The notes under the pieces are model-generated. The model searched no databases. It saw only the letters and a program-made list of their open reading frames with translations, and had not been told where the DNA came from. A program made the translations under genes and the position numbers. A DNA stretch of 64,000 bases from Aradus depressus (lineage: Eukaryota; Arthropoda; Insecta; Hemiptera; Aradidae), in NCBI GenBank assembly GCA_963662175.1, contig OY759221.1, forward strand, positions 24,105,027 through 24,169,026. The letters are read 5' to 3'. Of this stretch, positions 9,450 through 19,056 are shown piece after piece; within the stretch, counting starts at the first letter, position 1; each line of letters starts with the position of its first letter.

Positions 9450-10910
9450 TGGCTGTGTTATATATATAAGCACAGTCGAAGGAGAGTTGTGTTAGGGTTA
9501 AGACAGTTCGAGTGAGAGATATGAAGCGAGCAGTTCAAGAGTTAACAGTCAAGTGAGAGTGGTGTTAGGTTAACATAGATGTAGTAAGTAGATAAGCCAA
9601 GGACAAAGAGTGAGCTACAAAAGAAGGTACTTTTTATTAATATACAGGGTGTCCTTTTTAGATGGCCCGGCTGAATTTCTCTTAAACCGATAACGTTATA
9701 AAAAAAATAAAAAATTTAACATTTTTCAGTTTAGTTTAATATTTCGAGTTGTTTTTGAAAAAAAAATTTTACAGGGTACCCCCGTGAGCAACTCGAATAA
9801 ACGTTTTGTGGTTCACTTGGGGACGATGAGGAAATTTCTGGAAGTACAACACGACTGCACGGCGAGCAATACCGCCACTTTCAATAAAACAATTGTACAT
9901 ATCAACTTGTTCCAGATGGGAAAACTGCACCCTTCGGTTCATTTTGACTGGCTGATTAATACAGAATGAAAGGAAGTAGGTACTGTTGTAAAAGTTGTTT
10001 ATTTCCAGGAATTAAAATTCCCTTTCATAAGACCATTTGGGTGAACAATGACAGTGAATGTAAACCATAGAAGCAATTTAACGTTTTTACTAAAATTAGG
10101 CAAATTCGGTTTATTGGAATTAATACCGAAACAAAATAAATGTTTTTTTTTTTTTAATTTGAACCATAACTTTATAATTTTTTGACCAATTTAAAATAGG
10201 ATTGCACCATTGATTTCAGCGTAAAAAATCCTTTAAAATAATGTATCGGAAGGTATAGAGTCCTATTTGAAATTTTAAAGTTGTATTGGTCCTGGGGTAC
10301 CCCGTACAATTTTTTTTTTCAAAAACAACTCGAAATATTAAACTAGACTGAAAAATATTAAATACGTATTTTTTATTTTTTTTTTTATAATGTTATCAGT
10401 TTAAGAGAAATTCAGCCGGGCCATCTAAAAAGGACACCCTGTATATATGCCCAGTATAAAATTTCAAAGTGGCCACAAGAAAAAGGTTGATGTAGTTTTA
10501 GAAAAATTTTAATTTTTTTTATTTTCCAAATTTATTTTTTTGATTTTTATTATGTAGATTAAATATTAATAAACCCGATGTTTTGTTCTTGATTCTATGC
10601 TATTCATTTTCCCTGTCAACCAAATAAGAAAATACCTATTGATTAGATTGAACATTTTTTTACAAATTTAGAAAAATTTGATGGCGTCTCAGATTATATA
10701 TGTATATACATTAGAAGAAATCCAAATGAAATAATTATTAATTGAAATTTTTTTAAATACTTGCACTTTCTTGAAAATTGCGCGATATAAACTTTATATA
10801 TATTTTTATTAGGCTATTTTCGGAAACTACTATAGAAAGCAAAATTTAGTCGAAGACCAAAGAACAATTTCTGCAGTAAATGTGATAATTTGTTAATTAA
10901 CTTTTTTTTT
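9450..10910 (+). repeat. Repeat F/D copy split by a foldback element
   Basis: The left part (about 9450-9644) ends GAAGGTACTTTTTATTAATA. The right part (10443-10910) resumes TATATGCCC and continues to TTTTCGGAAACTACTATAGA and CAAAATTTAGTCGAAGACC. The uninterrupted copy at 40545-41240 shows the same order with nothing between. A TATATATAAGC motif at about 9459-9469 could be a TATA box of this repeat, but that is only a guess. Confidence 0.75.
9645..10442. mobile_element. Foldback MITE, CAGGGTGTCC ends
   Basis: The inverted ends CAGGGTGTCCTTTTTAGATG and its complement extend for about 140 bp on each side (9645-9784 and 10300-10442). The element is flanked by TATA on both sides, which fits a TATA or TA target duplication, and it interrupts a repeat F/D copy. 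The arms contain GGGTACCCC near their inner ends. A 61-codon frame inside (9784-9969) has no recognised motif. The superfamily is undecided; TA or TATA duplication would fit Tc1/mariner-like or related groups. Confidence 0.8.
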
Positions 10911-11290
10911 ATTATCACAATGCATGAGTATATGCCCCCTTGGAGAATGTCCTGGGTTACCTGGTAGGCTGAATCGTTTAGGAGTCTCCTTTTGACAAAT
11001 GTCCCCTATCAATTTGGCGTCCAGGTGGAGCAGGAGACAACCCCCATAAATTATCTAACAATTAATTTCAGTAGATACACCAGCCTTCCTATATTGTCTT
11101 CCAGCCTCTCTCCATCTTTCATCCTGTCACTTCATTATTGCCACTAATAATCTTATTTTCTGTTTTAGTGACTAAATCCTGAGTTTCTTGTAACTGGACG
11201 TACACTTCTCGCTCATTTCCATAATGGGATGTCTCCATTTAAACAAATTTTTTTTTTAAGAAACTAGAAAAACAAAAATATCTTACTTCA
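10911..11290 (-). other. Possible LINE 3' remnant
   Basis: The minus strand gives KIISGNNEVTG followed by a W-containing basic segment. The words ATTAGTGGCAAT(A)AT recur near 33135. This suggests a very worn LINE end, but no catalytic motif is present. Confidence 0.25.
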
Positions 11291-11827
11291 ATTGTTTTAT
11301 TGTAATCAGAATTAATTTTGTAATAAATGAAGTCTCTCCTTCTCTTTTTTTTATAGTTTCTTTCCTCTAATACTTAACATTCATTTAAGTAAATTAGATT
11401 TAAGTTCTAAATTAAGTTCACCTAAAAGAAAAAACAAACAAAAAAAATAATGAAGAATGTACTTTTATTTCAAAAAGTATGGTAAATAATTAAGTAAGTG
11501 ATGGGGAATGATTAGGTAACTAAGGGAAAATCCAAAAAAAAATTAACAATATTCATTTTCATTCACTCCTAAAGGTTTAGAAGGTATATGATTAATAATG
11601 ATGCAAAAATAATTTATTTATTCCAAAAATCGATTTACACGATTAATGCAAAAGTAAAAAAACGCTGCGCTGAAAAGTTACGAATTTAGACTTACCTTAT
11701 TCCCTGTGACCAGAGATATATTGGGATTACTTTCATTTCAGGGCCATTTTACGCAACTATCCAAATGAATGTCCGTATACTAATATACTTAGTAATTACG
11801 TCATTAGTATACTTCCATCAACCAAAT
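11291..11827. other. No recognised feature
   Basis: AT-rich, with A and T runs. No frame or repeat end seen. Confidence 0.5.
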
Positions 11828-12073
11828 GATTACTGAGCTAAAGATAGCGGGTTCGTAACCCGGCCGAGGCTCTTCGTCCTTCGGATGGGACGCTAAGCGT
11901 CTGTACGATATCAGGTACTCGTTAAAGACCCCTAATCTAGTTGAAAAAAAATTTAAGGTAGGCAAAATTTAGGACTCCCATAGTAGAGTCGGGCTCATGT
12001 GACGAAAGAGCACTCTGATAGTAGGCGATATGACCTCGTAGTTAAAGTCCGGACATGAGTCACATAGCAACTA
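11828..12073 (+). repeat. SINE1 copy, 5'-truncated
   Basis: Box B has decayed to GGGTTCGTAACCC at 11848-11860. The body is shortened after GAGGCTCTTCG. The tail block GTCCGGACATGAGTCACA is present. Confidence 0.85.
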
Positions 12074-12319
12074 ATAACAAACATTTCAACCATCTGTGTC
12101 GAGATAGCAAAAATCTAATAAAGTAAAGTATAAACAAATATTCGGATTTATTTTACTTAAACTACATTAAATAAATTCTTATCTTATAAATAATAATATC
12201 TTATAAATAAATTCTACATTAAATAAATAAATTCTTAAATAAATTCAGAATATCAATATCAAAAAAAATAAAATTATTTACAATTAATAAAAAATCTTAC
12301 AAACTAATTACTTAAAACT
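12074..12319. other. AT-rich spacer
   Basis: (AAATAATAAATTCTTA)-like simple sequence, nothing else. Confidence 0.5.
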
Positions 12320-12660
12320 ATATCAGTCTTTTTTCTGTTTTATTATTGGCCATTATTTATATCAATTTATTTTGGGCATATATATGTACATATAAATAAA
12401 TAAAAGTATCTTTGCGCATTTATTTCACTGTTATTTCACTCCTACATGGTTCACTATACCTTAAGCCTAAAAGCACTTCACTAGACTCTCCACCTTCACA
12501 TCTCTCCTCAGACTCTTGTCTATTCCAACAGCTGATCGTCGTCATTTGTTATTCATTCATTGGTTGTTCACATTTCGTTTTAAAACAAAATACGACTAGT
12601 CCATCTTTGTATATTTATTCACTAATTAAGTTACTTCAGTCCTAACAGCTGTTTTATACA
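12320..12660 (-). repeat. Repeat F copy
   Basis: On the minus strand it has the family order: GACTGGAGT.. , GGAGAGATGTGAAGGTGGAG, CTTAAGGTATAGTGAACCAT, TTTGCGC(AAAG), then TATGTACATATATATGCCC. It matches 40545-40830 and 43675-43965 in sequence order. Confidence 0.75.
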
Positions 12661-12714
12661 AATAATAATAATTGATTTTATAATATTTTAAAGTGTAATT
12701 TTTTTACATCACAG

Positions 12715-12812
12715 TCAAAATGGTCGATTGTTTTTAGAGAGAGAGCAAAAACTTATATATTATTAATTCGTACTGGGGAAGTACATTGCAAGTGATTTAC
12801 CGACAACTATTT
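12715..12812 (+). repeat. Repeat B, terminal 100 bp
   Basis: GGTCGATTG, GAGAGAGAGC, ATTAATTCGTACTGGGGAAG and TACATTGCAAGTGATTTACC in family order. Confidence 0.8.
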
Positions 12813-13045
12813 TTTTTTTTCTGAGTAATCCTTTAGATTAGCCAAAGGAAATTAAGTTATCGTCTAGCGCTCCGTCGAGTATATGGTCCAATGACAAGAC
12901 TAAATGGTTCTGACACTAATTTAATGAACCTGTCGATATTCAAATTACTGAAGCCCAACATCCTTCCGTCAGATTTAACTGGCTATCTTTTACATTTTTC
13001 GCTCTCATCCTAATTGCGTAGCTAGGAATAAATTTTGTCGAGGGC

Positions 13046-13605
13046 GGATGAAGAGGATGGGGGGATGGCTCTGAGGAAGGAGAGGATGGGGGGATGGCTC
13101 TGAGGAGGGAGAGGATGGGGGGATGGCTCTGAGGAGGGCGAGGATGGGGGGATGGCTCTGAGGATGCAGAGGATAGGGGGATGGCTCTGAGGAGGACGAG
13201 GATGGGGGGATGGCTCTGAGGAGGGAGTGGATTGGGGGATGGCTCTGAGGATGCAGAGGATAGGGGGATGGCTCTGAGGAGGGCGAGGATTGGGGGATGG
13301 CTCTGAGGAGGGAGAGGATGGGGGGATGGCTCTGAGGATGCAGAGGATGGGGGGATGGCTCTGAGGAGAGCGAGGATTGGGGGATGGCTCTGAGGAGGAC
13401 GAGGATGGGGGGATGGTTCTGAGGAGGGCGAGGATTGGGGGATGTCTCTGAGGAGGGAGAGGATTGGGGGATGGCTCTGAGGAGGACGAGGATGGGGGGA
13501 TGGTTCTGAGGAGGGAGAGGATGGCTCTGAGGAGGGAGAGGATGGTGGGATGGCTCTGAGGAGGGAGAGGATGGGGGGATGGCTCTGGGGAGGGAGAGAA
13601 ACTGT
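13046..13605. repeat. 29-bp G-rich minisatellite, about 19 units
   Basis: The unit contains GGATGGCTCTGAGGAGGG and recurs every 29 bp with substitutions that alternate between a few variants (GAGGAGGGAG, GAGGATGCAG, GAGGAGGACG). The G strand carries runs of five or six G per unit. A 262-codon minus-strand frame (12940-13728) crosses the array. It shows a 29-residue Pro/Ser-rich period because 29 is not a multiple of 3 and none of the three frames of the unit contains a stop. It has no domain and is treated as a by-product of the array. Confidence 0.92.
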
Positions 13606-13607
13606 TA

Positions 13608-13765
13608 AATTTTTATTTTCCCAGCTATACGAAATATACGAGGAGGTTATGTAATCGATCAGAAACTCGATGTTATGAGTTTTTAAAAGAATTTCCGTTC
13701 CCTTAATGAAAAACAAAATTTTGAACACTATAACTCCCGATAGAATGAATGTATGTATTGTAATA
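13608..13765 (+). repeat. Repeat B, opposite terminus
   Basis: It begins TTTTCCCAGCTATACGAAAT, then GTTATGTAATCGATCAGAAA and ATAACTCCCGATAGAATGAA, the reverse arrangement of the family's second end. Its first bases abut the last minisatellite unit. Confidence 0.85.
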
Positions 13766-13789
13766 ATTAAAAAAATGTATTAAAATAAT

Positions 13790-14110
13790 ATTAAAAATAA
13801 ACAAATAATAAAATTGTAGTATATAGAAATTATAGCTGGTCTTCTACTAAATTTTGATTTCTACAGTAGTTTCCGAAAAGGGCCCTAAAAAAATATCGAA
13901 AGTTCAAGACGTACAATTTTGAATAAATACGAACTTGAAGTTCATAGCTACAATGGTTTCTGTATTAGAGCGCTCACAAAGTTCCAATCACAGACTAACA
14001 TCATCGCGAAAATTATCGAAATGTATTCAGAGGACCTTGAAACGTGAAAATTGGTTGAAAACCCGATCTTCGCACGATTATAATATACTATAAGTATAAG
14101 GTGTAAGAAA
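13790..14110 (-). repeat. Repeat D joined to repeat C
   Basis: On the minus strand repeat C (CAGAAACCATTGTAGCTATG) runs directly into D (CTTGAACTTTCGATATTTTT, then TTTTCGGAAACTACTGTAGA). This shows that C and D, found separately elsewhere, can be parts of one element. Confidence 0.7.
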
Positions 14111-14194
14111 GTAAAAAGTAAGACTTAGACGCCACATGACTCAAATTGACTGAAGTGAGGAAAGCAATGAGTTCAATGATTTTCTATGTAACAA

Positions 14195-14668
14195 GCGACA
14201 CTGATTCCTGACTTGACTGGAGTATTAAGAGGTATTTGAACCTTCCTGAGTCAGTAACATAAAGGTTCCACACAAGAAAAGCCAAAGTAGTCAGAGAAGT
14301 GAATATTAGTGAAGACTTGAACTGGAGTGTCAAGAGAGACCTGACTCAGGTATGTGAACCATCCGTACGTAAGTTACGTAAAGGTTTCACACAAGAAAAG
14401 CTCAAGTAGCCAGAGAAGTGAACATTAGTGAAGACTTGACTGGAATGTCAAGAGAAACCTGACTCAGGTATGTGAACCTTACTGAGTCAGGTACGTAAAG
14501 GTTTCACTCACGAAAAGCTCAAGTAGCCAGAGAAGTGAATATTAGTGAAGACTTGACTAGAGTGTCAAGACAGACATGACTCAGGTATGTGAACCATCCG
14601 TACGTAAGGTACGTAAAGGTTTCACACAAAAAAACTCAAGTAGCCAGAGAAGTGAACATTAGTGAAGA
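14195..14668. repeat. 117-119 bp tandem repeat, about 4 units
   Basis: The word TTAGTGAAGACTTGACT recurs at about 14306, 14425 and 14542 (and partly at 14659), giving spacings of 119, 117 and 117 bp. Each unit holds CTGACTCAGGTATGTGAACC and GTACGTAAAGGTTTCAC. The first unit is the most diverged. Confidence 0.88.
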
Positions 14669-14939
14669 ACCAATTCAAAAGAGGCATGCAACATCGCATG
14701 ACAGCCACAAGAGGAGATGAAAATTCTCCTCTCTAAGAAAGCCTTAATCTACTACAAATTGAGAAGATAACTCGAAACGAAGATTTTTGATTTACTCAAA
14801 AAATATTTTTTTGAACAAAATTGTGGACTCACTAAATACTTATTCATCATTCTAGTAATCTATTATAATCAGTAGCGGATCTACGATAAGCCAATGAGGC
14901 TCTACTTACGAAACACAATTTCACAAACGGCTCTTCGTT

Positions 14940-15255
14940 TGTATTGTTGTATGTATTGAACGTATCAACATGAAATTTAGTATGAGGATTCAAACGTGCC
15001 TATATAAGTCAAGTAATGACGTTTAGCCCAAACAATACATTGGTTGTGGAGCTATAGCGAAAACTTACTTAATGCCCTCTAGGGAGGCAAATTCGAAAAT
15101 ATGTATTTTATTATTTACTTTCTTGTTGAGTGAAAATATTGTTGGTAATTCACCGACAGAAAACATGAAATTCCAGTGAAAAGTCAACATCGAATTTCTG
15201 TTCACCAATTACATAACTTACCCTATACTTCGCATAGCTCGGGAAATAAAAAGTT
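14940..15255. repeat. Repeat B, two pieces in opposite orientation
   Basis: Positions 14940-15155 are in plus orientation and end with GGTAATTCACCGACAG. Positions 15160-15255 are in minus orientation and end TACTTCGCATAGCTCGGGAA. The palindromic terminus lies at the junction. Confidence 0.75.
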
Positions 15256-16020
15256 ATTCAGACCATTTCTGCAACGAACTGCATTTTTCTAAATCTTTTA
15301 CAAACTGTAAAAACAAAAAGAACAAAATTACATCATTTGAAGATTGCTTGTAGGGATGGGCGATAGTCGATAGTTGGCCACGATCGATAATACGATATAG
15401 AATAATTTAAATTAGATGTACATGAAAAATTAAATATAAAATAATCATATTATAATATGACTTGTGAACACAAAACCAATCCAATTCCTAGTAGAGGATC
15501 ATGTATTATAAAATGATTATTCTATATTTATTTTTTCATGTAAATCTACCTAATTGAAATTATTCAATGTTATTCAGGATGAAAGGGGAATACAAATATC
15601 AATTAAAAAAGTTATTTTTCTTTCAAATCGAACATTTATTTTATGGAAATAATATTTTATGTCGAAAATAATCAAAACTTTGCACAAAGTACATTTAGCA
15701 CTCTTCCCATCATCCTGTTTCATAAAAAACTATCACACCGTCCGATTTGGCAGCATACTGAATGAACACGCTGCGCTTCACATTTTCAAGTTCTAAGTGC
15801 AACACACTAACTCGAACTGAGAAATAGAGTTAAATGGAAAGGAAACTGGAAAGAAGAAAAATTTCATATATTTTACTTCCCCAGTTATAAATATAAATCC
15901 GTTAAACTATAACATGATGATTGGATACGTCATACAATTGTGTAACTAAAAATAATAAATGAATATAATATGAATATGACTGATGTAGTGATTATTTCAC
16001 AGGTTGTAAAATAAAATTTA
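15256..16020. other. Spacer with small repeats
   Basis: An imperfect inverted repeat (about 15395-15462 against 15497-15566) may be a worn MITE. The 70-bp piece at 15787-15860 (GTGCAACACACTAACTCGAA) recurs almost unchanged at 17162-17230. Confidence 0.5.
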
Positions 16021-16034
16021 CTTATTTATTTATC

Positions 16035-16283
16035 CGCTTACATATTTTTATTTGTATTCGCTAGCTGGCTTTCGAGGTTGCCCTCATCATCAGGCAGTTT
16101 GATAAAATAAATTTTGAAATGAACAAAAGTGTATAATAAAAATAAACTATAAATAAATAAAACAATCTAGTAGTAGTTTATTTTTATTATACATTTTTGT
16201 TAATTTCAAAATGTATTCTATCAGACTGCCTGATGATGAGAGCAACCTCGAAAGCGGGCTAGCGAATACAAATAAAAATAAGT
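16035..16283. repeat. Inverted pair of hairpin-tail modules
   Basis: Two copies of a 110-bp sequence face each other around 16160. Each holds CTGATGATGAG, a short loop, CCTCGAAAGC and CTAGCGAATACAAATAAAAA, and an AAATAAATAAAACAATCT tail. The layout resembles terminal repeats of Penelope-like elements, which are often found inverted, but no Penelope coding sequence is seen here. Confidence 0.6.
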
Positions 16284-16398
16284 TAGAGGTCAGACAGTCC
16301 TACTTTCATCAATTTACTCTCGCTATCTGACTGACACTAAAATTACTAGGTTTTCTGTGAAATGGCGTGTTACTCGTATCTGATGCAGACCTATACAC

Positions 16399-16960
16399 TA
16401 GGGTGGAACGAAAATGGCCTTTTAAAATTTTTTTTAGTTATTAGTTTGTTAATAGTGGAGAAAAGTTGCCTTTTAAGTTCAAAAAGAATAAAAAAAAAAT
16501 TGGTTGCAATACTACAACATCTTGAGGTGCCGCAAAGAGCTTAAAGTTTGTAAAAAAATTGAAAAATTTTAAACTTTGATAAATTATTTTTTATGAATTT
16601 CTCGTACATATAATGTTACAAAAGATGGTTTTAAATACATATATAAGCATTAGAATTGGAAAAAATTATTAATTATAAAATATAATAAAAAAAATATATA
16701 TTTTGTAATGTCAAACTTTGTATTTCTTACTTCTGTATCCTTAATGATTACAAATGTTACAGCTGCAAAATGTTTGTTTCTACTTCATTGCCACATTAAA
16801 CTGCTCCTTCCTGCTCCGTTTCAAACGTGATTGTTATTCTATTATATCTGTTGTCGGGTTCCAATATTTTAGATACCTATCTCGTTACTCCCCTCTACAA
16901 CAATGTATTATACTAGCCACATTATAGGATAGTTATAGTTCATTTTGCGTCAAAAAAAAA
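16399..16960 (+). mobile_element. Possible hAT-like element, left end only
   Basis: It starts TAGGGTGGAACGAAAATGG, sharing TAGGGTGG with the two foldback elements at 5368 and 55642. No matching inverted right end was found, so the extent is uncertain. Confidence 0.35.
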
Positions 16961-17507
16961 AAAAAGTGTGCGTGCCTTAACTTTTTCTGATCATAACGCG
17001 CATGTGTGTCAAATGTGACAAAAAATGGCTGAAAGCTCGTATATTTTGAAATGTAAAATGATACTTATCTATTATTAAAAATGACCAAATAGAAGTTTGA
17101 AAAGGAAAAACGAAAGTGTTTTTCGTGTGCTCTACCTCAAGTTACTCTATTATAGTTCTAAGTGCAACACACTAACTCGAACTGAGAAATAGAGTTAAAT
17201 GCAAAGGAAACTGGAACGAAGAAAAATAATAAGGAGAAGGAGTTTCTTGGAAGAAGGTCCGTCATAGAATCATAATAGACGTATCTTTCTGCTTTGCGTG
17301 GCAAGCGTTCATTCAAAATATTCAAATATTTCTAGGAAAACATTCTGTTTCCGATATATAGAACATTTCAATAAACTTCTTCTTATTTTTTGTATTTTTT
17401 TTATTTAAATTTTTTATATCTTATTTTTTTATTTTTTATTCAAAACGTATCCTTTATAATGGTTTAATAAATTCCATCCTTAATGGCTTGTTACTGTTTG
17501 GTTGTTT

Positions 17508-17693
17508 CTGACTCTTGCCCGGGCTTTAACTATGAGGTAGGCATACTACCAGAGAGTAATTTCGTCACTCTGGTCAATATGAGCCAGACGCCGTGCTCAT
17601 GGTTTTTTTTTTACCTCCCAGATACAAATTCGTAAGGTCCTCGGCAGGGTTTCGAATCTCCAATCTAGAGCAGAGTATGCAAGCATGCTACCT
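17508..17693 (-). repeat. SINE1 copy, decayed
   Basis: Tail GACTCTTGCCCGGGCTTTAA and box B (AGGGTTTCGAATCTCC on the given strand) are recognisable. The centre of the body is deleted. Confidence 0.8.
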
Positions 17694-17984
17694 CTAATCA
17701 AGTGTGGGGTACTAACTGAAGCAAGTCTCAGTTTGGTAATTAGTCTAAGTTGAGCCCAGACCAGCTTAAATTAATGATAAACTTTATAATCCTCTCTAAT
17801 CATTTTTATATAGTTTATGCAAATTTATAACAAATTTATAATGGCTTTTAATAACTTTATGAGAGGATAGCTGAATTTTGTTTACGAGTCCCTAAAATTA
17901 CATCACACTTTTACTTTCACATAGGGAAAGTTATAATATTATGTATTCATGAAAAATTAATCATTGATCCACCCTATGAGTGTA
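17694..17984. other. No recognised feature
   Basis: AT-rich, no frame or repeat family identified. Confidence 0.5.
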
Positions 17985-18405
17985 CATCGTACTTCGTTTC
18001 TCCGGAATCGATAGATCGATTTTATATTGTACTCTAATGTGAACCTAGTCGTTTGGAAATTTATTTTATGCTATAATCTCAAATTTAAAGTTCCAGGGAT
18101 GAAGTTTTGCTTAGCTTTAGCATTCATCTAGGTAAATATCTTATATCTTAAGTATAAGAAAGTATTGAAATCGTGCAAAAATTTGAGATCGAGTTTTCTG
18201 TAAAATTAGACGATTTAAGGTCCCCTGAATAAATTTTGACCATTTTCGCGATTATGTCTGTGATTGGTCGTTTTGAGCGCTTTAACTCAGAAACGATTGT
18301 AGCAATGAATTTAAAATTTGAGATGAAGATGCCACAGATGCTAATTTAGATCTGATTAGGTTTTGAACGAAAATAGGTAGATACCTTCAAAACCTCGTAA
18401 ATACG
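17985..18405 (+). repeat. Repeat C, longest copy
   Basis: Diagnostic blocks in order: ATCGATCGATTTTA-like, GAACCTAGTCGTTTGGAAAT, AAAGTTCCAGGGATGAAGTT, TTAAGTATAAGAAAGTATTG, CTCAGAAACGATTGTAGCAA, and TCTGATTAGGTTTTGAACGA. Other pieces lie at 13925-14110 (minus), 23665-23833 and 33620-33830. Confidence 0.75.
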
Positions 18406-18409
18406 AAAT

Positions 18410-18780
18410 ATAATTATTTTCAGTGGAATCTGCAGAAGGGAAGAGGAAGGGCTCAACTCAAAAACTCCAATAACTGCCGATGTAATGAATGTATCTACAT
18501 GAAACTTCATATTTATAGTCAAAACCCAATGAGAACATAACTAGTTAAATTTGAGAGATATCAACTGAAGGTAACGGGTTCATGGGAGGTGGCTCAATTC
18601 AAAAACCATAACTGCCGATATAATGAATATATTGAAGGGGAAGCGAAAAGTTAATTGAAGAATTTGTTCACAGGAAGACGACATTTTTGTATTCAAGAGT
18701 TCGAAAAACATTAAATTTCAATGAAAACATTTAAGTAACTTCTCCTATACAATGTACAGCTAGAGAAGTGAAATTCTAAT
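18410..18780. repeat. Repeat B, rearranged copy
   Basis: The plus-orientation part has two internal units (ATAACTGCCGATGTAATGAA and ATAACTGCCGATATAATGAA). The last 90 bp are in the opposite orientation and end in a degraded ATGTACAGCTAGAGAAGTG. Confidence 0.75.
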
Positions 18781-19056
18781 CCCAACTTGAAACATTTTTT
18801 TCCTTCTTCTTGAGAGCTCATTTCCCGACGTTTCTATCCTGGGTACTGTTATTCCTTGAAAATTAAAAATGTCATTTCAAATCTCATTTCCGAAAACCAG
18901 CTCCTTCAATATTAATCCGCAGAATAAAAGGGTCCGTCATTTCCTGACCAACTTCAGTGTACCTTTTTTTTTCTTTGTTTCAGTCAAATAACATGCTTAT
19001 ATTTTTCCTCTTCTTTATAATTGAACTTTCCATAATTTATTAAGGGCTTAAATTTG
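18781..19056. other. No recognised feature
   Basis: Unique-looking AT-rich DNA before the minisatellite. Confidence 0.5.

Noticed and set aside
12940..13728. 262-codon Pro/Ser-rich minus-strand protein
   Set aside because: It is produced by a 29-bp tandem repeat that lacks stops in all frames of that strand. No domain, no splice or promoter context.
15222..15240. loxP-like arm (TACTTCGTATAGC words) in repeat B ends
   Set aside because: The likeness covers about 12 bp and belongs to the repeat B consensus. There is no paired arm with an 8-bp spacer and no recombinase.
16240..16260. Firm hammerhead ribozyme call
   Set aside because: CTGATGA...GAAA is present, but an extra T precedes stem II, which would put a U-C mismatch at the core-closing pair, and stem I is weak. 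Kept only as a finding to test.
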